Below, in pieces: positions 1 to 11,665 of a stretch of DNA of 64,000 bases; the stretch's first letter is position 1, and the number at the start of each line of letters is the position of its first letter. Made by a program: the position numbers and the translations under genes. The notes under the pieces are model-generated. The model made no database searches, was not told the origin of the DNA, and saw only the letters and a program-made list of their open reading frames with translations. This DNA comes from Ahaetulla prasina (lineage: Eukaryota; Chordata; Lepidosauria; Squamata; Colubridae): NCBI RefSeq assembly GCF_028640845.1, contig NC_080542.1, forward strand, positions 60,959,064 to 61,023,063, written 5' to 3'.

Positions 1-1069
1 CAATCCTAAAATGTATTCATTATTTTCTTGGCCAAAAGTTGTTCAGCTGATAACTTTATATCTAATAGAAGGAGTTTGCAGGCAGGAATAGGGCAAGATT
101 TACATTAGCAATTGGTATAAAATTTCCATACCTAAGAAGAGGAATAGAAAGGCGAGGGAAGATGAGGAAAGGAAAGGAGAGGAGAGGTAGACAGTATAAA
201 TATTATACTATTTATAATATAACTTACACTAAAGGAGTATAAATATTATACTAGAACAGCTTTGTGGTGAAGACATATGTTATTTGGAATTCCCAGAGCA
301 CATTACTTAAAACATTGTCCACAAATTATATATTAAACAGTGCCAACTTTTCCTTGACTTGTTTTTGTACCTTTAATATCTATGAAAAAGTTCAGCTTTA
401 ATATGCACATTCATCTATGCATTCCCACCCTTATATTGCTATGAAAACAAAGGATGCCTTTTCTTTATATCCATGTTTTCTACTTTCAAGGGCTATAAGC
501 TGTTTGGGAAGCTATTCTAGTCTGCGTCTGCGTCTTTGTTGTTCCATGTATTTCAAAATCAGATCCTTGTGATCTCCAATATTCAACTGTCTGTGACCTA
601 AGAAGGAGATATAACATGATGAGGTCAAGCAGCAAATTATTCATGATGATTCCTGAATGAAATATCAGTATTTAGCCTGTTGAAATATAAATTCTAATGC
701 AGGTCTGAACAGACACACAGTCAATTTAGCAATAACTCCTAACAATGTTATAGAAAATCAAAGGTGAAGGGGAGGTTATTAGACCAACCAACAGATAAAA
801 AGGAAGAGGTCTATGGAAGAAGTCTAAGGAACAAAACTGCCTGTCTGGGTTTCATCAATAGTCTGCTACTAGCCTGAGCCCAGAAGAAATTTCATTCTGC
901 CTGATATTACTAGTCAACCTTGTCCATTTTTTTAAACATTAGTGAAAAATCTGCCAATCACCAATCAAGATCTTAGTTGGAAATGTGCTACATGTGAAAT
1001 TTTCTTGCTGAACTCAGCAAATTAATTTTATCAGTTATAACAGAGGCTGCCAAATTTCTCTACAAAAAA
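1..1069. other. No identifiable feature
   Basis: AT-rich sequence with short open frames only. I recognise no transposon terminus, coding motif or simple repeat longer than about 30 bases. A GGAAAGGAGAGGAGAGG-like purine run lies near 160-190. Confidence 0.5.
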
Positions 1070-1077
1070 GTCTAGAA

Positions 1078-1211
1078 CAGGGGTTCCAAACTTGGTCCCT
1101 TTAAGACTTGTGGACTTCAACTCCCAGAGTCCCTCAGCCAGCAAAGCTGGCTGAGGAACTCTGGGAATTGAAGTCCACAAGTCTTAAAGGGACCAAGTTT
1201 GGACACCCCTG
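1078..1211. mobile_element. hAT-like foldback MITE, copy H1
   Basis: A near-perfect hairpin of 134 bp. It begins CAGGGGTTCCAAACTTGGTC and ends with the inverted complement, meeting at a centre of the form GCCAGCAAAGCTGGC. It is flanked by a perfect 8-bp target duplication, GTCTAGAA, at 1070-1077 and 1212-1219. CAGGGGT termini with 8-bp duplications are the hallmark of the hAT superfamily. It has no coding capacity, so movement would need a transposase from elsewhere. Relatives lie at 9839, 23753, 31758 and 47044. Confidence 0.85.
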
Positions 1212-1219
1212 GTCTAGAA

Positions 1220-4088
1220 CTTTGATTCTGGGCTTTTTTTTTTTTTTTTGCCTCTATTCTCCCTGTTCCTCTTTGAGATTTCTGTTTGTTGGCTAAATAA
1301 AGGAACATATTGACTCTGAAATGGAAAAGGTTGAGATCAAATAAAAACCCAGTTCTAATACAGCTCCTCTCTGAGGTACTTTGTGGGAATCCTTGCACTG
1401 GATTCTTCATCTCCAATTCAGACACCTCCTGTTAAATGAAAGAGGGAGATATTCTACACTTTGTATGTGTGATGTGAGCACGCATGCTGCTGGAAGCAGC
1501 CTTATGAGCCTGGAAAAAATACTTGTTGACTGCAAGTTATGTGCTGTGAGAACTGCTGATTGTCCATAGTGAGTGAGTGAATAGTTCCTGGTTAGTAAGC
1601 ACATAATGGCTGCCTTAAAGTCTTAACTAAATATTTGTGCAGTACAGAAAAATGCAGAAGTGTTCTATAATGTGGTCAAGAAGATCCTTACAGGAAAGTC
1701 TAATTGTCTTGCTGACAGCTTTCTCCTTCAAAGAGTGAAAGTCCCAGAGACTTGTTCTCATGACTTAATATAAACCAAAAGAGAAGGCTTAGCTGAGAAA
1801 GGACAAAAATCAGGAATACTGCAGTACAGGATGCTTTGTTTAACCATAGATAATTAAACAATCCAGCCATTTAAGCCAAAACTGTAGTTTACAAACCACC
1901 GTGGTTAGGCTCACATAGAATGCTAAAGCAAACCAAGTCACATATGGTTTGCTGCGATGTACAAAATAAACCACTAAAAGAGAATAAAGTAGGACTATGA
2001 AATAGATGCATCTCAAGTTGTGGTTTTGATCTGGGTCACTAAACTTTAATGGTTTAATTCTGCCACACCATTTATATATCTGTAATTACAATTGAATGTA
2101 TCAGAATAATAATATAGAAAACACTGCTTCATATGTGACTAAAATAGATATACAGTTTTTTATATATATTCTCTGTTTATCTTTTTAAAAAATAAATAAC
2201 ATTTCATTCTATTCTAGACCAAGGAGAAAAAGGGACAGATTTCCATATTCATACAACTCAATAGTACAGGACCAAGAGGTGGTATTACAGAAGTCATTTC
2301 TTTCTTTTTTTTAGCATTTTCCCATTTCACTTTCCAGGAGGGCAAGATGTTATGGAACCTATAGTGCAGACACGACTTCCAAGAGTAGATGGGATGTCCA
2401 TTGTTGTTGTTGCTGCTGCTGCTGTTGTCATAGTGCTATTCGTTTAACTTATATTGATTATATTATTTTCATGTAATAAATGTTTGTAGCTTGATAAACA
2501 ATCTGAAAAGGGTTGATGAGCTGAAGAGTTTGGGGACCCCTGCTATAGAGATTAGAGGATGGATGCCATGTAAAGGTATCCTCTTGCAAAATAACAGTAG
2601 AACAAGTAACTACTAAGACACATTCAAGTGGAGCCATTCCAAAGGGTTTCTGGCACAGGTGTCTACAACCTTGGTCAATAAAAAATAATTTCCATACACA
2701 GAGCTATCAAAGCATATGCTTTTAGCCATATACTCTTTTAGTGATAAAAGGCTGATGAAGCTGATTTTAAAGCCCGACTCCTGGTGCCTTCACTTTGAAC
2801 TAGTACATCCAGGGATGAGTAAGATTGAGAGAGGCAGAGAACTGATATTTCTGATAAAATCTTCATGAGCACTGATGGTTTTGCTAGAATCTGGCAATAA
2901 ACAGCACTGTACACTCCTACTTTTTGAATTACTTTTAACACAGTATCATTTGGAATTCATTATAAATGACAGTTTTGATAAATTCGTACACAAAATGTTT
3001 TCAGATGATGAAATAAATAAGAAATATATGTACAAATACAATGCGTTGGGAAAGAGACTACTAGTGGTATTCTAAATTATCATAAAGTTCTAGTGATTTA
3101 GATATCACTTTTCACTGGGTTCAGATGTCATTTTGAGAAAGATCTTTTCTAGACTTTTAGAAAATGCTTTTCACTTTAGATACCCTACCAGCCTCAATTA
3201 GTTCTAATTCATTATTTAAACCTTGGTTTTGGTTAAGGCTTAAGAAAAGACTGTTCTCATACCACTATTTTAACCTCTGTTAGCTTTCACTTATTATTTA
3301 CAGCTCCATGCAAAGGTTCGGTCATCCCTGGTAATATTGTATATTTCAATGAATCCCTAAGCCAATAGACGCTGACAAAACCGCTAGATGGTACAAAGTT
3401 ACACATGACATATTTCTGTACATTTGAACACATACGTGCTATTTATGTGCCATTGTTTATTGTAGATGTATTTCTTGATTTGGATTTAGAGAAACACTTC
3501 TCCCATAGAACTATCTGTTCCTGTAGCTTTTTACTAAGCTGGTCATATTTGATTGGATCCCCTCATTTAAAGGCCTGCAAAAAAGAATGAGTGCGGTTGG
3601 TGGGGAGGATCAACAATAAAAGATTCATTAAAAGCTATATAAAAAGATCTTCACTGTCTGCTTGTCAGCTTCTGAGCAAAATTCAAGTCAGTGCACTAAT
3701 GTACAAAGCTTAAAAGAACTTGGGAACAGGTTCCTTTGAAGGACATCTGCAATTATATCAGCCTCTGAAGCACTTACATTCCTCCAGGGAAATCCTGTTC
3801 TCTACTTTGCAGCTTACAAATTGCTACTTGATTGCCAGTCAAGGGATGGACCTCTGCAGATGTGTATTATTTTTTTTGTCTCTGTATATTTCTCTATGTG
3901 GTATCTGAGTGCAAACAGAGAAAGCTCAGAAAAAAATGATGATTCATAACTTTCCAGTCATGGTGACCTGGAAACGTTATTTGAAACAAATGAGTAGATA
4001 TTAATTAGGACGATGTACGGTATACCCATTGCAATACATTTGTGCATTTCAAATGACCATAGAAAATAGCAGGAAGTTTATATGGGTC
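1220..4088. other. No gene; unassigned AT-rich DNA
   Basis: Apart from the candidate hAT element at 2367-2542 and a short TTG/CTG repeat near 2400-2428, I see nothing assignable. A poly-T run lies at about 1231-1248. Short open frames here lack recognisable domains. Confidence 0.45.
2367..2542. mobile_element. Candidate degraded hAT-like element
   Basis: The right end reads TTTGGGGACCCCTG, a typical hAT terminus. It is followed by CTATAGAG (2543-2550), which matches CTATAGTG (2359-2366) on the left in 7 of 8 bases. The left terminus starts CAG but is otherwise poorly matched to the right one. The terminus plus near-duplication support an old insertion, but this could be coincidence. Confidence 0.35.
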
Positions 4089-4160
4089 ATCTCAGTCAGA
4101 ATAGAGATGGAAGGGACCTTGAAGGTCTTCTAATCCAGCTTCCTACTCAAGCAGGAGACT

Positions 4161-4831
4161 CTATACCATTTCAGACAAGTGATTGTCCAGTCTCTTCTTA
4201 AAAATCTCCAGAGATGTAGCATCTACAACTTCTGATGGCAAGTTGTTCCACTGGTTAATTGTCCATACTGTTAGGCAGTTTCTCCTTAGTTCCAGGTTGC
4301 TTCTCTCCTTCATTAGTTTCCATCTATCGTTTCTTGTCCTGCCCTCTGGAGCTTTGGTAAATAAGTTGATCCCCTCCTCTTTGTGGCAATTTCTCAAATA
4401 CTGGAATAGTGCTATCATGTCACCCCTAGTCCTTCTTTTCTCTAGAGTAGCTAAATTGAATCCTGCAACCATTCTTCATATGTTATTGTCTCCATGCCTT
4501 TAATCATCTTAGTTGTTCTTTGTACTTTTTCCAAAGTCTCAACATCTTTTTTGTAATGTGTTGACCAAAACTGGATGCAGTATTCCGGGTGGTGCCTTAT
4601 TAAGGCTTTATAAAGCAGTACTAATACTTCACATGATTTTGATTCTATGCCTCTGTTTATACAATCAAGGATTTTATTAGCTTTTTTGGCTGCTGCAACA
4701 CACTGATGGCTGTTTAAGTGATTGCCTGTGAGGATTCCAAGGTCCCTATTTCCTTTTGCATTGACCCATTTGGATTCTAGGTGGTATTTCTGTAGAGATG
4801 CAGTGATCTTGTATGTATAATGCAACTCCAC
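4161..4831 (-). pseudogene. CR1 ORF2 C-terminal region (broken)
   Basis: Two overlapping minus-strand frames (4831-4451 and 4472-4161) encode the post-RT C-terminal segment of CR1 ORF2. The upstream part shows RDLGIL, CVAAAKKANKILDCINRG and LYKALIRHHPEYCIQFW; the downstream part shows RTRGDMIALFQYL and INQWNNLPSEVVDATSLEIF. A frameshift near 4455-4470 separates them. These phrases are characteristic of the thumb and C-terminal region of vertebrate CR1 elements. No start codon or catalytic YADD/FADD motif is present, so no active enzyme can be made. This is a retrotransposon relic, not a host gene. Confidence 0.8.
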
Positions 4832-5216
4832 CTCCTCTTTTTAGGTCTGTTTCTTTTGAATAGCTTGTATCAGTACATTCCATTAGTACATTCCATGCAT
4901 GAGTTTCATCCCACTATTTTTTTGTAAAGGCAACTATATCATATTTATCTTTATGTACTAGTATTTTAAGTTTGTTCCCTAAACTTTTAGTGTTAGTGTA
5001 TAGGCATTTGAATCCTTTATGGATCTTGGGTATGTTTCTTATATTTCCTACTTTGTATCTGGGTTTTCCATCCTTTCCATCACTCTCTACTTCACTATGT
5101 TTTTCCTTTTTTCTTCTTTCTCTTTACTCCTACCTCCTTATATAATTGGTTGTCTAGTGGTTTTTGCTTGGAATCAGGTTGTAAAGGTCTTGAAGATTGC
5201 CTCCATCAATTTTAGT

Positions 5217-5537
5217 TTAAAGCCCTTCTAATAAAATGAGCCAGTCATTTCCAAATATATTATTTCCAGTTCTTCTGAGGTTCACTCCATCTCTTGCCAG
5301 GAGCCTTTCATGTAGGTAATGCAGACCATGGTCTACAAAACTGAAGTTCTCTTGATGACACCAGTTTTTAAGCCAGTGGTTCATTTCTAAACTCCTTTGC
5401 TCCTTCATTGGATGTTGGCCTTTTATGGGAAGTATAGATGAAAACACCACTTGAGTTCCTAATTCTTTATTTTTTTTTTCTTGGCGTTCATATCTTATTA
5501 TTGTTTTTAGATTCATTGTGGTACATTGGTCCCACAT
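5217..5537 (-). pseudogene. CR1 ORF1 SGNH-esterase domain (fragment)
   Basis: A 106-codon minus-strand frame matches the C-terminal half of the esterase-like domain of CR1 ORF1. Visible phrases are TQVVFSSILPIKGQ, WLKNWCHQENFSFVDHG and ARDGVNLRRTGNNIFGNDW. In CR1 elements this SGNH-hydrolase domain belongs to the RNA-binding ORF1 protein. The catalytic block nearer the N-terminus is out of frame or absent. Immediately downstream on the minus strand (about 5050-4800) another frame continues into the endonuclease start (KYDIVAFTKK, KRGGGVALYIQDH), as expected for adjacent CR1 ORFs. Inactive. Confidence 0.72.
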
Positions 5538-5901
5538 GCAGGAGAAGAAAGGAATAGTAATCTTCTATATCCTATCTTGAAAGTTTATCTCTTTCCCCTC
5601 TGTCCACAAGTGTTATGTACTTATCCTTTTCCTCCCTGCCTTCTTGCCCTTCAGTTGCCTGGCCACTGCTTGGTTTTGCAGGTATGATGTGTTGATCTGG
5701 GTGCTTAGCTGCTGCTCAGTTGCTCCACCATGCTGTGCTCAGCCGCTGCTGTGAGCACTGCAGCCTGCTATCATACTTAGCTCTGCTCTACCGCTGCTGA
5801 ATTGGTCTGTCATGCTGCTCTCAGACACTGCTGGTCCATTGTGCTGCTTTCAATCACTGCTCTATGCACTCTGCTCCTCTCTAAATCTCTAAACCAGTCA
5901 T

Positions 5902-6060
5902 GGAATAGAATAGAATAGAATAGAATAGAATAGAATAGAATAGAATAGAATAGAATAGAATAGAATAGAATAGAATTTTATTGGCCAAGTGTGATTGGAC
6001 ACACAAGGAATTTGTCTTGGTGCATATGCTCTCAGTGTACATAAAAGAAAAGATGCGTTC
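5902..6060 (-). mobile_element. Snake-type LINE 3' end with (AATAG)n tail (S-a)
   Basis: On the minus strand, the last ~85 bp of a LINE (5976-6060) runs directly into an (ATTCT)n array (5902-5975, about 14 units, read as AATAG on the plus strand). The same 3' end, TGTACACTGAGAGCATATGC through CACTTGGCCAATAAA, occurs on the plus strand at 15705-15775 and 19705-19785. The pentamer therefore starts at the LINE tail and was not acquired separately. This is the arrangement reported for CR1/L3-type Snake1 LINEs. Confidence 0.8.
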
Positions 6061-7983
6061 ATCTTGGCTGTTCTGTTTTAATATTCTGATTCAGATATAG
6101 GTCTGCAATTGCTGAATTGGATGATTTTTCTTACAACTCACTTGGAAGGATATCTCACTTAGCCTGTCTCTGATTTAAATTCTTTTATGTATGTGCCTCT
6201 TATGCATAGCCAAGGAGTCAGCATGCTGGAAAAAAACAGGCTATCTTATCACTGCCTCCAAAAAGGAAAAATTTTAAAATATTATTTGCAGATGCTTGAT
6301 GGGGAAGGATACTTCTGAATTCTGAGTCCAGAACTCTGTTCTCCAATCAGAATGACCCCTATGATCAATTGTCCCACTCTCAACCCTTTTGGACTGCTGA
6401 ACAGGTTTTAGAGGAGTGGAAACCAGTTACTCTAATTACCCATCTGACAATTGCAATTTTTGTTTTAGATGATTTATAAAAATGAGCTGATTTCATATTT
6501 TTGGTCCAACATGTTCTTCTTTCTTACTTAATTAATTTCCCTTTAGTTTATTATCAATTGAAGCTTCTAGAAACAATTGTTCAGTCTATTTTTGAAAACA
6601 TCCAGTGATGGAGCACTTACAACTTAAAAAGACAAGCTATTCCATTGATTAATTGCTCTTACAGTCAAAAAAATTATCTATGTTGTATTTCTCTTTGGGA
6701 AGATTCCAATGTTTTACTCATCTATCATGTATTTATTTTGTATTGTTTAAACTGTTTTATGTTTTTATGATGTATGATGCCCAGAGTCACTGATTGAGAT
6801 TGGTAGACAAACACACAAATTAGAAAAGAACTAAAAAAAGAATAAAACAAAAATTTAAAGGCACGAAGCAAGTAAAAGAAGAACATTTTGTCAGATTTCC
6901 TGCCTTGAATTTTTTTTGCCACTATTTTTATTCTTTCTGCACCATGCACAAATTTACCCAAATGAGAATAATGTGATCGAAATGCCCTATTGTAAACTTC
7001 AATCTATGCAAGTGGGAAATATAGACATTTTATGTATAACCATTTCTGTAATTTACTACCTTCACCTTTTCTTCTCCAAACAATGAACTATAAGGTCTGT
7101 GATTGGAGAAAATGTGAAACTTTTAGTCTCAGAAAATGTGAGGTAAGCCTCATGGGCCTGATATACAGATTTGTACCCACTGTTTATTTATTTTTTGTCT
7201 TATTTTGCACTCCTGTTCAATCCACTATGCAATCCTGTTGCAAATATCAAAGACACATACCATTGAGACTAGAGCTGATTAATACCTTTCACTTCCATGA
7301 AGAGGGATTTATGCCTCTGGAAGAGAAGCAGCGGAAAAGACATAATATTGACTGATGATGATTAACACACAATTGACACCTGCAGAAAAATCATGTGGGT
7401 CAAAACAAGGCAGAGCAGTAGTTACATTGCTCTGCTATTGCTGGGTTACATAACTGCATGATTTAATAGTCACCATGGTACAGATGGGATTTTAGCAATG
7501 TCAGAGTGAATCAGACATGGGTGAATAATTCTGGTTCTATTCAAGACATAGAAATAACTACTTCTTTCCTCCTAAGCAGCTGAATGCATTGGTATTGTTC
7601 ATTTAGGAAATATAAAGAGCAATTCCTTTTCCAAATGCCCATTATTTTAGTATTTTAATATCTCACCACTTGTCTGATTTATCCATTTGCGTGACACATG
7701 AATAAAAAGAATGTAGTAAATATTTCAAATGTTTACTGTAAAAATAAGGCACAATGAATTTGTTTATATCAGATAGCTCTGAGTCCCTTCTCTTATCTGA
7801 AATGCCAAGAAGAATATCTATTTAGCACATGCACATCACTGTATGGATTATATAATTATGTAATAGCAACTGGAGAGAATAATACTTCAGAATGCAGTCC
7901 TAAGAAAATGATGTATTTTTAAATTGTATGTTTGTATAATGGTCTAAGATTTGAGCTAGTCTTCTTTTGAAAGAGTGGAAGTA
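6061..7983. other. Mostly unassigned DNA
   Basis: No gene is seen. A weak CR1 3' fragment lies at about 6575-6700 (listed separately). The rest is AT-rich and shows no termini, domains or long simple repeats that I can recognise. Confidence 0.4.
6575..6700 (-). mobile_element. CR1 3' fragment, old
   Basis: The plus-strand text CATCCAGTGATGGAGCACTT and the following TATTCCATTGATTAATTGCT match the antisense of the CR1 ORF2 end, as in the better copies at 4190-4260 and 9165-9230. It is strongly diverged and its boundaries are approximate. Confidence 0.55.
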
Positions 7984-8077
7984 TTACCATATATTTTGAA
8001 CTATAAGACATACTTTCATCACCCCCAAAAAAGTGGGTGGAAATGTCTGTACATCTTATAGAGTGAATATTGCGGTA
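7984..8077. mobile_element. Short MITE with TACCATATATTTT terminus
   Basis: About 94 bp, starting TTACCATATATTTTGAACTA and ending GAGTGAATATTGCGGTA. The ends are imperfect inverted repeats, and both contain CTATAAGA-type motifs. It appears related in its termini to the large foldback that starts only 84 bp downstream. No autonomous partner is seen. Confidence 0.55.
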
Positions 8078-8160
8078 GGGGAGGGGATGGCTGTCTGTCA
8101 CCACCGCCATCTGTCACCACTGCCGCTGTTCACCACCGCCAGGGAACAATGAATTCGGAT

Positions 8161-9027
8161 TTACCATATTTTTCGCACTATAAGACACACCGAACCATAA
8201 GACACACATTAGAGGAGGAAAACAAGAAAAAAAAATCTGCCTCTGCCTCCCAGCATCCATCTGATATTCATCTGGCTAGCATCCTTGCAGCAAACAGCCT
8301 GGTCGGCTTTCAGCACATTATCATAGCCCCAGCACATGGCTTATCAGGGGTCTGCTCTATTGTGCCCACCATCGGTCAAATGAGTTGAGCTGCTGCTGCT
8401 GCTGCCACGGAACACTGAAGCCTTTGCTGCCAAGCAGCTGATCGGCGGTTGGATCAGCCTCCCGGAATACCATTGATCAGCTGTTCTAGGCAGCAGGGAT
8501 TGCCGCCACTGATTGCCACTCCCAATTGCCACCACTGAATGGCAGCTGTTTGCTGCCACCGCCAATCACCGCTGTTGAATGGGGACAGCAGCAATAGGCA
8601 GTGGTGGCAATCAGCAATGAATAGTGGCGATGGTGAATGGCGGCAGAAAATGGCAGCAAACGGAGGTGATAGGGTGTGATAGGTAGTGATTCCTGCACTC
8701 TAGAACAGCTGATTGGCAGGATTCCAGGAGGCCGATCCAACCACCAATCAGCTGCTTGGCAGCAAAGGCTACAGCGTTTCCCGGCAGCGGTGGCAGCAGC
8801 TCAGCTCAGTTGACCAGTGGTGGGCATAATGGAGCAGAGCCCTGATGAGCCACTTGCTGTGGCTGTGATAACGTGCTGAAGCTGACCAGGCTGTTTGCTG
8901 CAAGGACACTAGCCAGATGAATACCGGATGGATGCTGGGAGGCAGAGGCAGATTTTTTTCCCTTGTTTTCCTCCTCTGATATGTGTCTTATGGTCCGGTG
9001 TGTCTTATAGTGCAAAAAATATGGTAA
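8161..9027. mobile_element. Large foldback DNA transposon (867 bp)
   Basis: The left end TTACCATATTTTTCGCACTA is mirrored at the right end by TAGTGCAAAAAATATGGTAA. The complementarity continues inward for roughly 330 bp per arm, for example GAGGAGGAAAACAAG at 8213 against CTTGTTTTCCTCCTC at 8963, and CAAGCAGCTGAT at 8433 against ATCAGCTGCTTGG at 8747. The central ~200 bp is GCC/GGC-rich and partly self-complementary. A TA flanks the termini, which suggests a TA-target family. No transposase is encoded; it is a non-autonomous element. Confidence 0.75.
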
Positions 9028-9066
9028 ATCCAAATTTAAGCAGAAATTAAAAAAGAAACACCCATA

Positions 9067-10050
9067 TATTAGTAGAACATAGAATAATGACATTGGAAGG
9101 GACTTTGGAGATCTGCTTGAGCAGGAGATCTTATACCATTTTGGACAACTGGTTATCGAATCTGTTCTTAAAAATCTCCATTGTTGAAGCATCCACAACT
9201 TCTGGAGATAAACTATTCCAGTGATTAATTGTTATCATTGTCAGAAAATTTCTCCTTAATTCTAGGTTGGAACCCTCTTTAATAATCTTCCACCCTTTAG
9301 TTTTGTATTAACCTCAGGAGCTTTGGAGAATAGCTTGACTCCTCTCCTCTGTGACAGCCTTTCAAGAAGAGACTAGACTGTCATCTGTCAGAAATGGTGT
9401 AGGGTCTGCTTAGACTAGGTCCCTTCCAACTCTTTTAATTTATATTTATAAATAGTAGAAGACTACTACCAATATCATGTCACTCCTAGTCCTTTCTCTT
9501 CTTTAGATTAGGCATTACCTAATTCCCTGATCATTTCATCGTATGGCTTAGCCTCCAGACTCCTGATCATCTTTTTTTGCTTTTCTATGTATTCTTTCTA
9601 GAGTCTTAACATCTTTTTCATATCATTGTGACTAAAACTGGTTGCAGTATTCCAGCTATGGTCTTACCTGTGCCAGAATAAAGTGGTACTATCATTTCAT
9701 GTGATCTTGATACTTCCCTTCTGTTGGTGCAGCTAGAATTTTTCAGCAACTGCAGAATATTATTGACTTACATGTAAGTGGCTGTCCATTAAAATACCTA
9801 GATCCCTCTAACAATGTTGAGCCAGGTATCACCTATTCCAGAGCTCTCCAACCTTGGCAACTTTAAGACTTGTGGACTTCAACTTCAGAATTCTGGGAGT
9901 TGAAGTCCACAAGTCTTAAGGTTGCCAAGGTTGGAGACCCCTGACCTATTCTATATCTGAGCATTTGGGTTTTCTTGCCTAAGTGTAAAACTTTTCTCAC
10001 CAGTGCATTTTGTTGTATAAGGCTCAATATTCAACTCTGTCAAGAACCTT
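9067..10050 (-). mobile_element. CR1 LINE 3' half, first segment (C2)
   Basis: The antisense CR1 3' end starts near 9067 (CATTGGAAGGGACTTTGGAG) and continues through decayed ORF2 C-terminal sequence to GTCAAGAACCTT at 10050. The same order of landmarks is seen in the copies at 4090 and 59205. It is interrupted by foldback H2 (9839-9943) and resumes at 11369 beyond a 1.3-kb insertion. All frames are broken. Confidence 0.72.
9839..9943. mobile_element. hAT-like foldback MITE, copy H2
   Basis: A 105-bp hairpin with termini CAGAGCTCTCCAACCTTGGC and its complement, ending GGAGACCCCTG. A perfect 8-bp target duplication, ACCTATTC, is at 9831-9838 and 9944-9951. It sits inside the CR1 of this region and so is younger. 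It lacks the central GCCAGC arm segment found in H1, so it is a shorter variant. Confidence 0.87.
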
Positions 10051-11368
10051 CTATATATATTTTTTAAAACAAAACATTTATTTTATTTTTCAAAGTTAAA
10101 ATACAAAATCCAAAAAGAAAAGAGAGGGAAAAAAGACAAAAGTAGAACAAAAGAAAATCAGAAAAATATACATAAAAAGACAAAGTAACAAAGATACACA
10201 TGGTTTGTCACCCCGGTTGAATATCAGTACATATATCTCAATATTAATAATTTCCCTTTTTGCAAAACAACTCTACAATTTATGAACTTCTACATCTCTA
10301 TTTACTAAGCTACTATATGACATTAAAATATTACAAATATGAAAATCTATTATCAATCAACAAATTTGACCACCATCAAATCAGTTAAGAGGTGATCCCA
10401 ACAGCAAGCTAAACTTCAAATCCCTCTGTTAATGATTATTGTATTTAACTTTTAGAAAATCCATAAATGACTTCTAATCTTCCACATACCTATTACAATT
10501 TTTATCTCTGAATCATCCAAGATCAAATATCCTCAACTGATTCTTGATAATAAAATTTTTCATTGAAATTATAATTGGGATCTTTTCAGATGTTTGCATC
10601 TCATTCCCCAAAGTCATAAGTCTTATTTGAAAATATCCCTGCAGCACTTGTTGTTTAATAGGTTTCTCCACAAATTGAAATACAATCTCTCCCAACATTG
10701 TCTTCTGATGATATGAGTCTATTCTGCAATCCCCATATGCTATCTCACCATTGAATTTCATTTTGTTAGATAGGGCTAGTGATTTAGCTGCTGTTACCTA
10801 AATCTGGATGTCATCTTTTATTTCTATATAATATTTAGTTTATTCAAAGAAAGTTAAGATAAAAAATGCCAAAATATTTTTAAAAAGAGGCAAAAGAAGA
10901 AAAATACAAGTGAAGGCATTAAGAAGAAAAATTCTCTTAAAAATACAAGTCCCAGGTATGCTTATGAAAATGTTCTGCTGGTAGGAAGAGATGTAAAAAA
11001 AACCCATTGACTCTAGCTGCTTCCACAATGAGCTGAATCTTCAAGATTTCTCTTTCCACAGCCGTCAAAAAGTCATTTGGGTCATTCCTAAGTGCCTCCT
11101 TTCAAATCCATTGGGACAGACTGCCAAAGTTCTGGCAGCAAAGATAGCAGAAAAAGAGATAGTAAGTCCCTTGCCATTCAATGCAATGTTAGGGAAAATC
11201 CCTGGATGTCTTCTTTAAATTGATTTAAAACTGTTGTTTTTGTCTAGATTTTTTGTCTAGACTTTAATTTGGAGATTGTAAATTAAAAGGCATTCTTTTT
11301 CAAAAGTTTCCAAGAAGGTTTTAACATTAAAACCATCCAGTTCTTACTTTCCTTTTATGTCTCTTTTT
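10051..11368 (-). mobile_element. Unidentified 1.3-kb insertion with 8-bp flanking repeat
   Basis: This block separates two pieces of one CR1 and is flanked by AGAACCTT at 10043-10050 and 11369-11376. The left end reads TTTATTTTATTTTTC, so the insert looks like a retroelement lying on the minus strand with an A-rich 3' end. The longest minus-strand frame (10761-10513, 82 codons, starting MKFNGEIAYGDCRID) shows no motif I recognise. It could be a fragment of an L1-like or other LINE, but I cannot place it. See findings. Confidence 0.5.
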
Positions 11369-11665
11369 AGAACCTTGGGGTACCTCACTCCAGGCTTCCC
11401 TCCATATAGTTCCAGGATTACATGTTAAGTACAGTTGGTCAGCCAGTTAAGAATCCATCTGTTGGTCATATTATCTAACCTAACATTTTTCTGTTTTACC
11501 AAAACCTAGGCTATGGTCTACTTTGTCGTATGCTTTATTTGACTCTATGTAAACAGTATTTCCCTGATCCACCAATTTAGTCACTTTGTGAAATAAGGCA
11601 ATAAGGTTTGTCTGACCTGAATTGTTTTTAATATTTTATATTGATTGATTTCCTCACACAAACCA
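11369..11665 (-). mobile_element. CR1 LINE, second segment of C2
   Basis: CCTTGGGGTACCTCACTCCA and the following antisense text match the CR1 reverse-transcriptase region seen at 59495-59770 (AGGGTACCCCACTGCTTACT). About 140 bp expected between the two segments, including the FADD-coding part, is absent. A short deletion therefore preceded or accompanied the 1.3-kb insertion. Confidence 0.68.

Larger units (their letters stand above)
4090..5600 (-). mobile_element. CR1 LINE, internally deleted copy (C1)
   Basis: Read on the minus strand, the element runs from the end of ORF1 (about 5600-5217) through the start of the endonuclease (about 5050-4800) to the C-terminal part of ORF2 (4831-4161). 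It ends in the CR1 3' untranslated region, GATTAGAAGACCTTCAAGGT, near 4110. The remainder of the endonuclease and the catalytic reverse transcriptase core are missing, so about two thirds of ORF2 has been lost by an internal deletion near 4760-4800. Most CR1 copies are 5'-truncated; this one kept its 5' half and lost its middle. The 5' boundary is uncertain. Confidence 0.75.
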
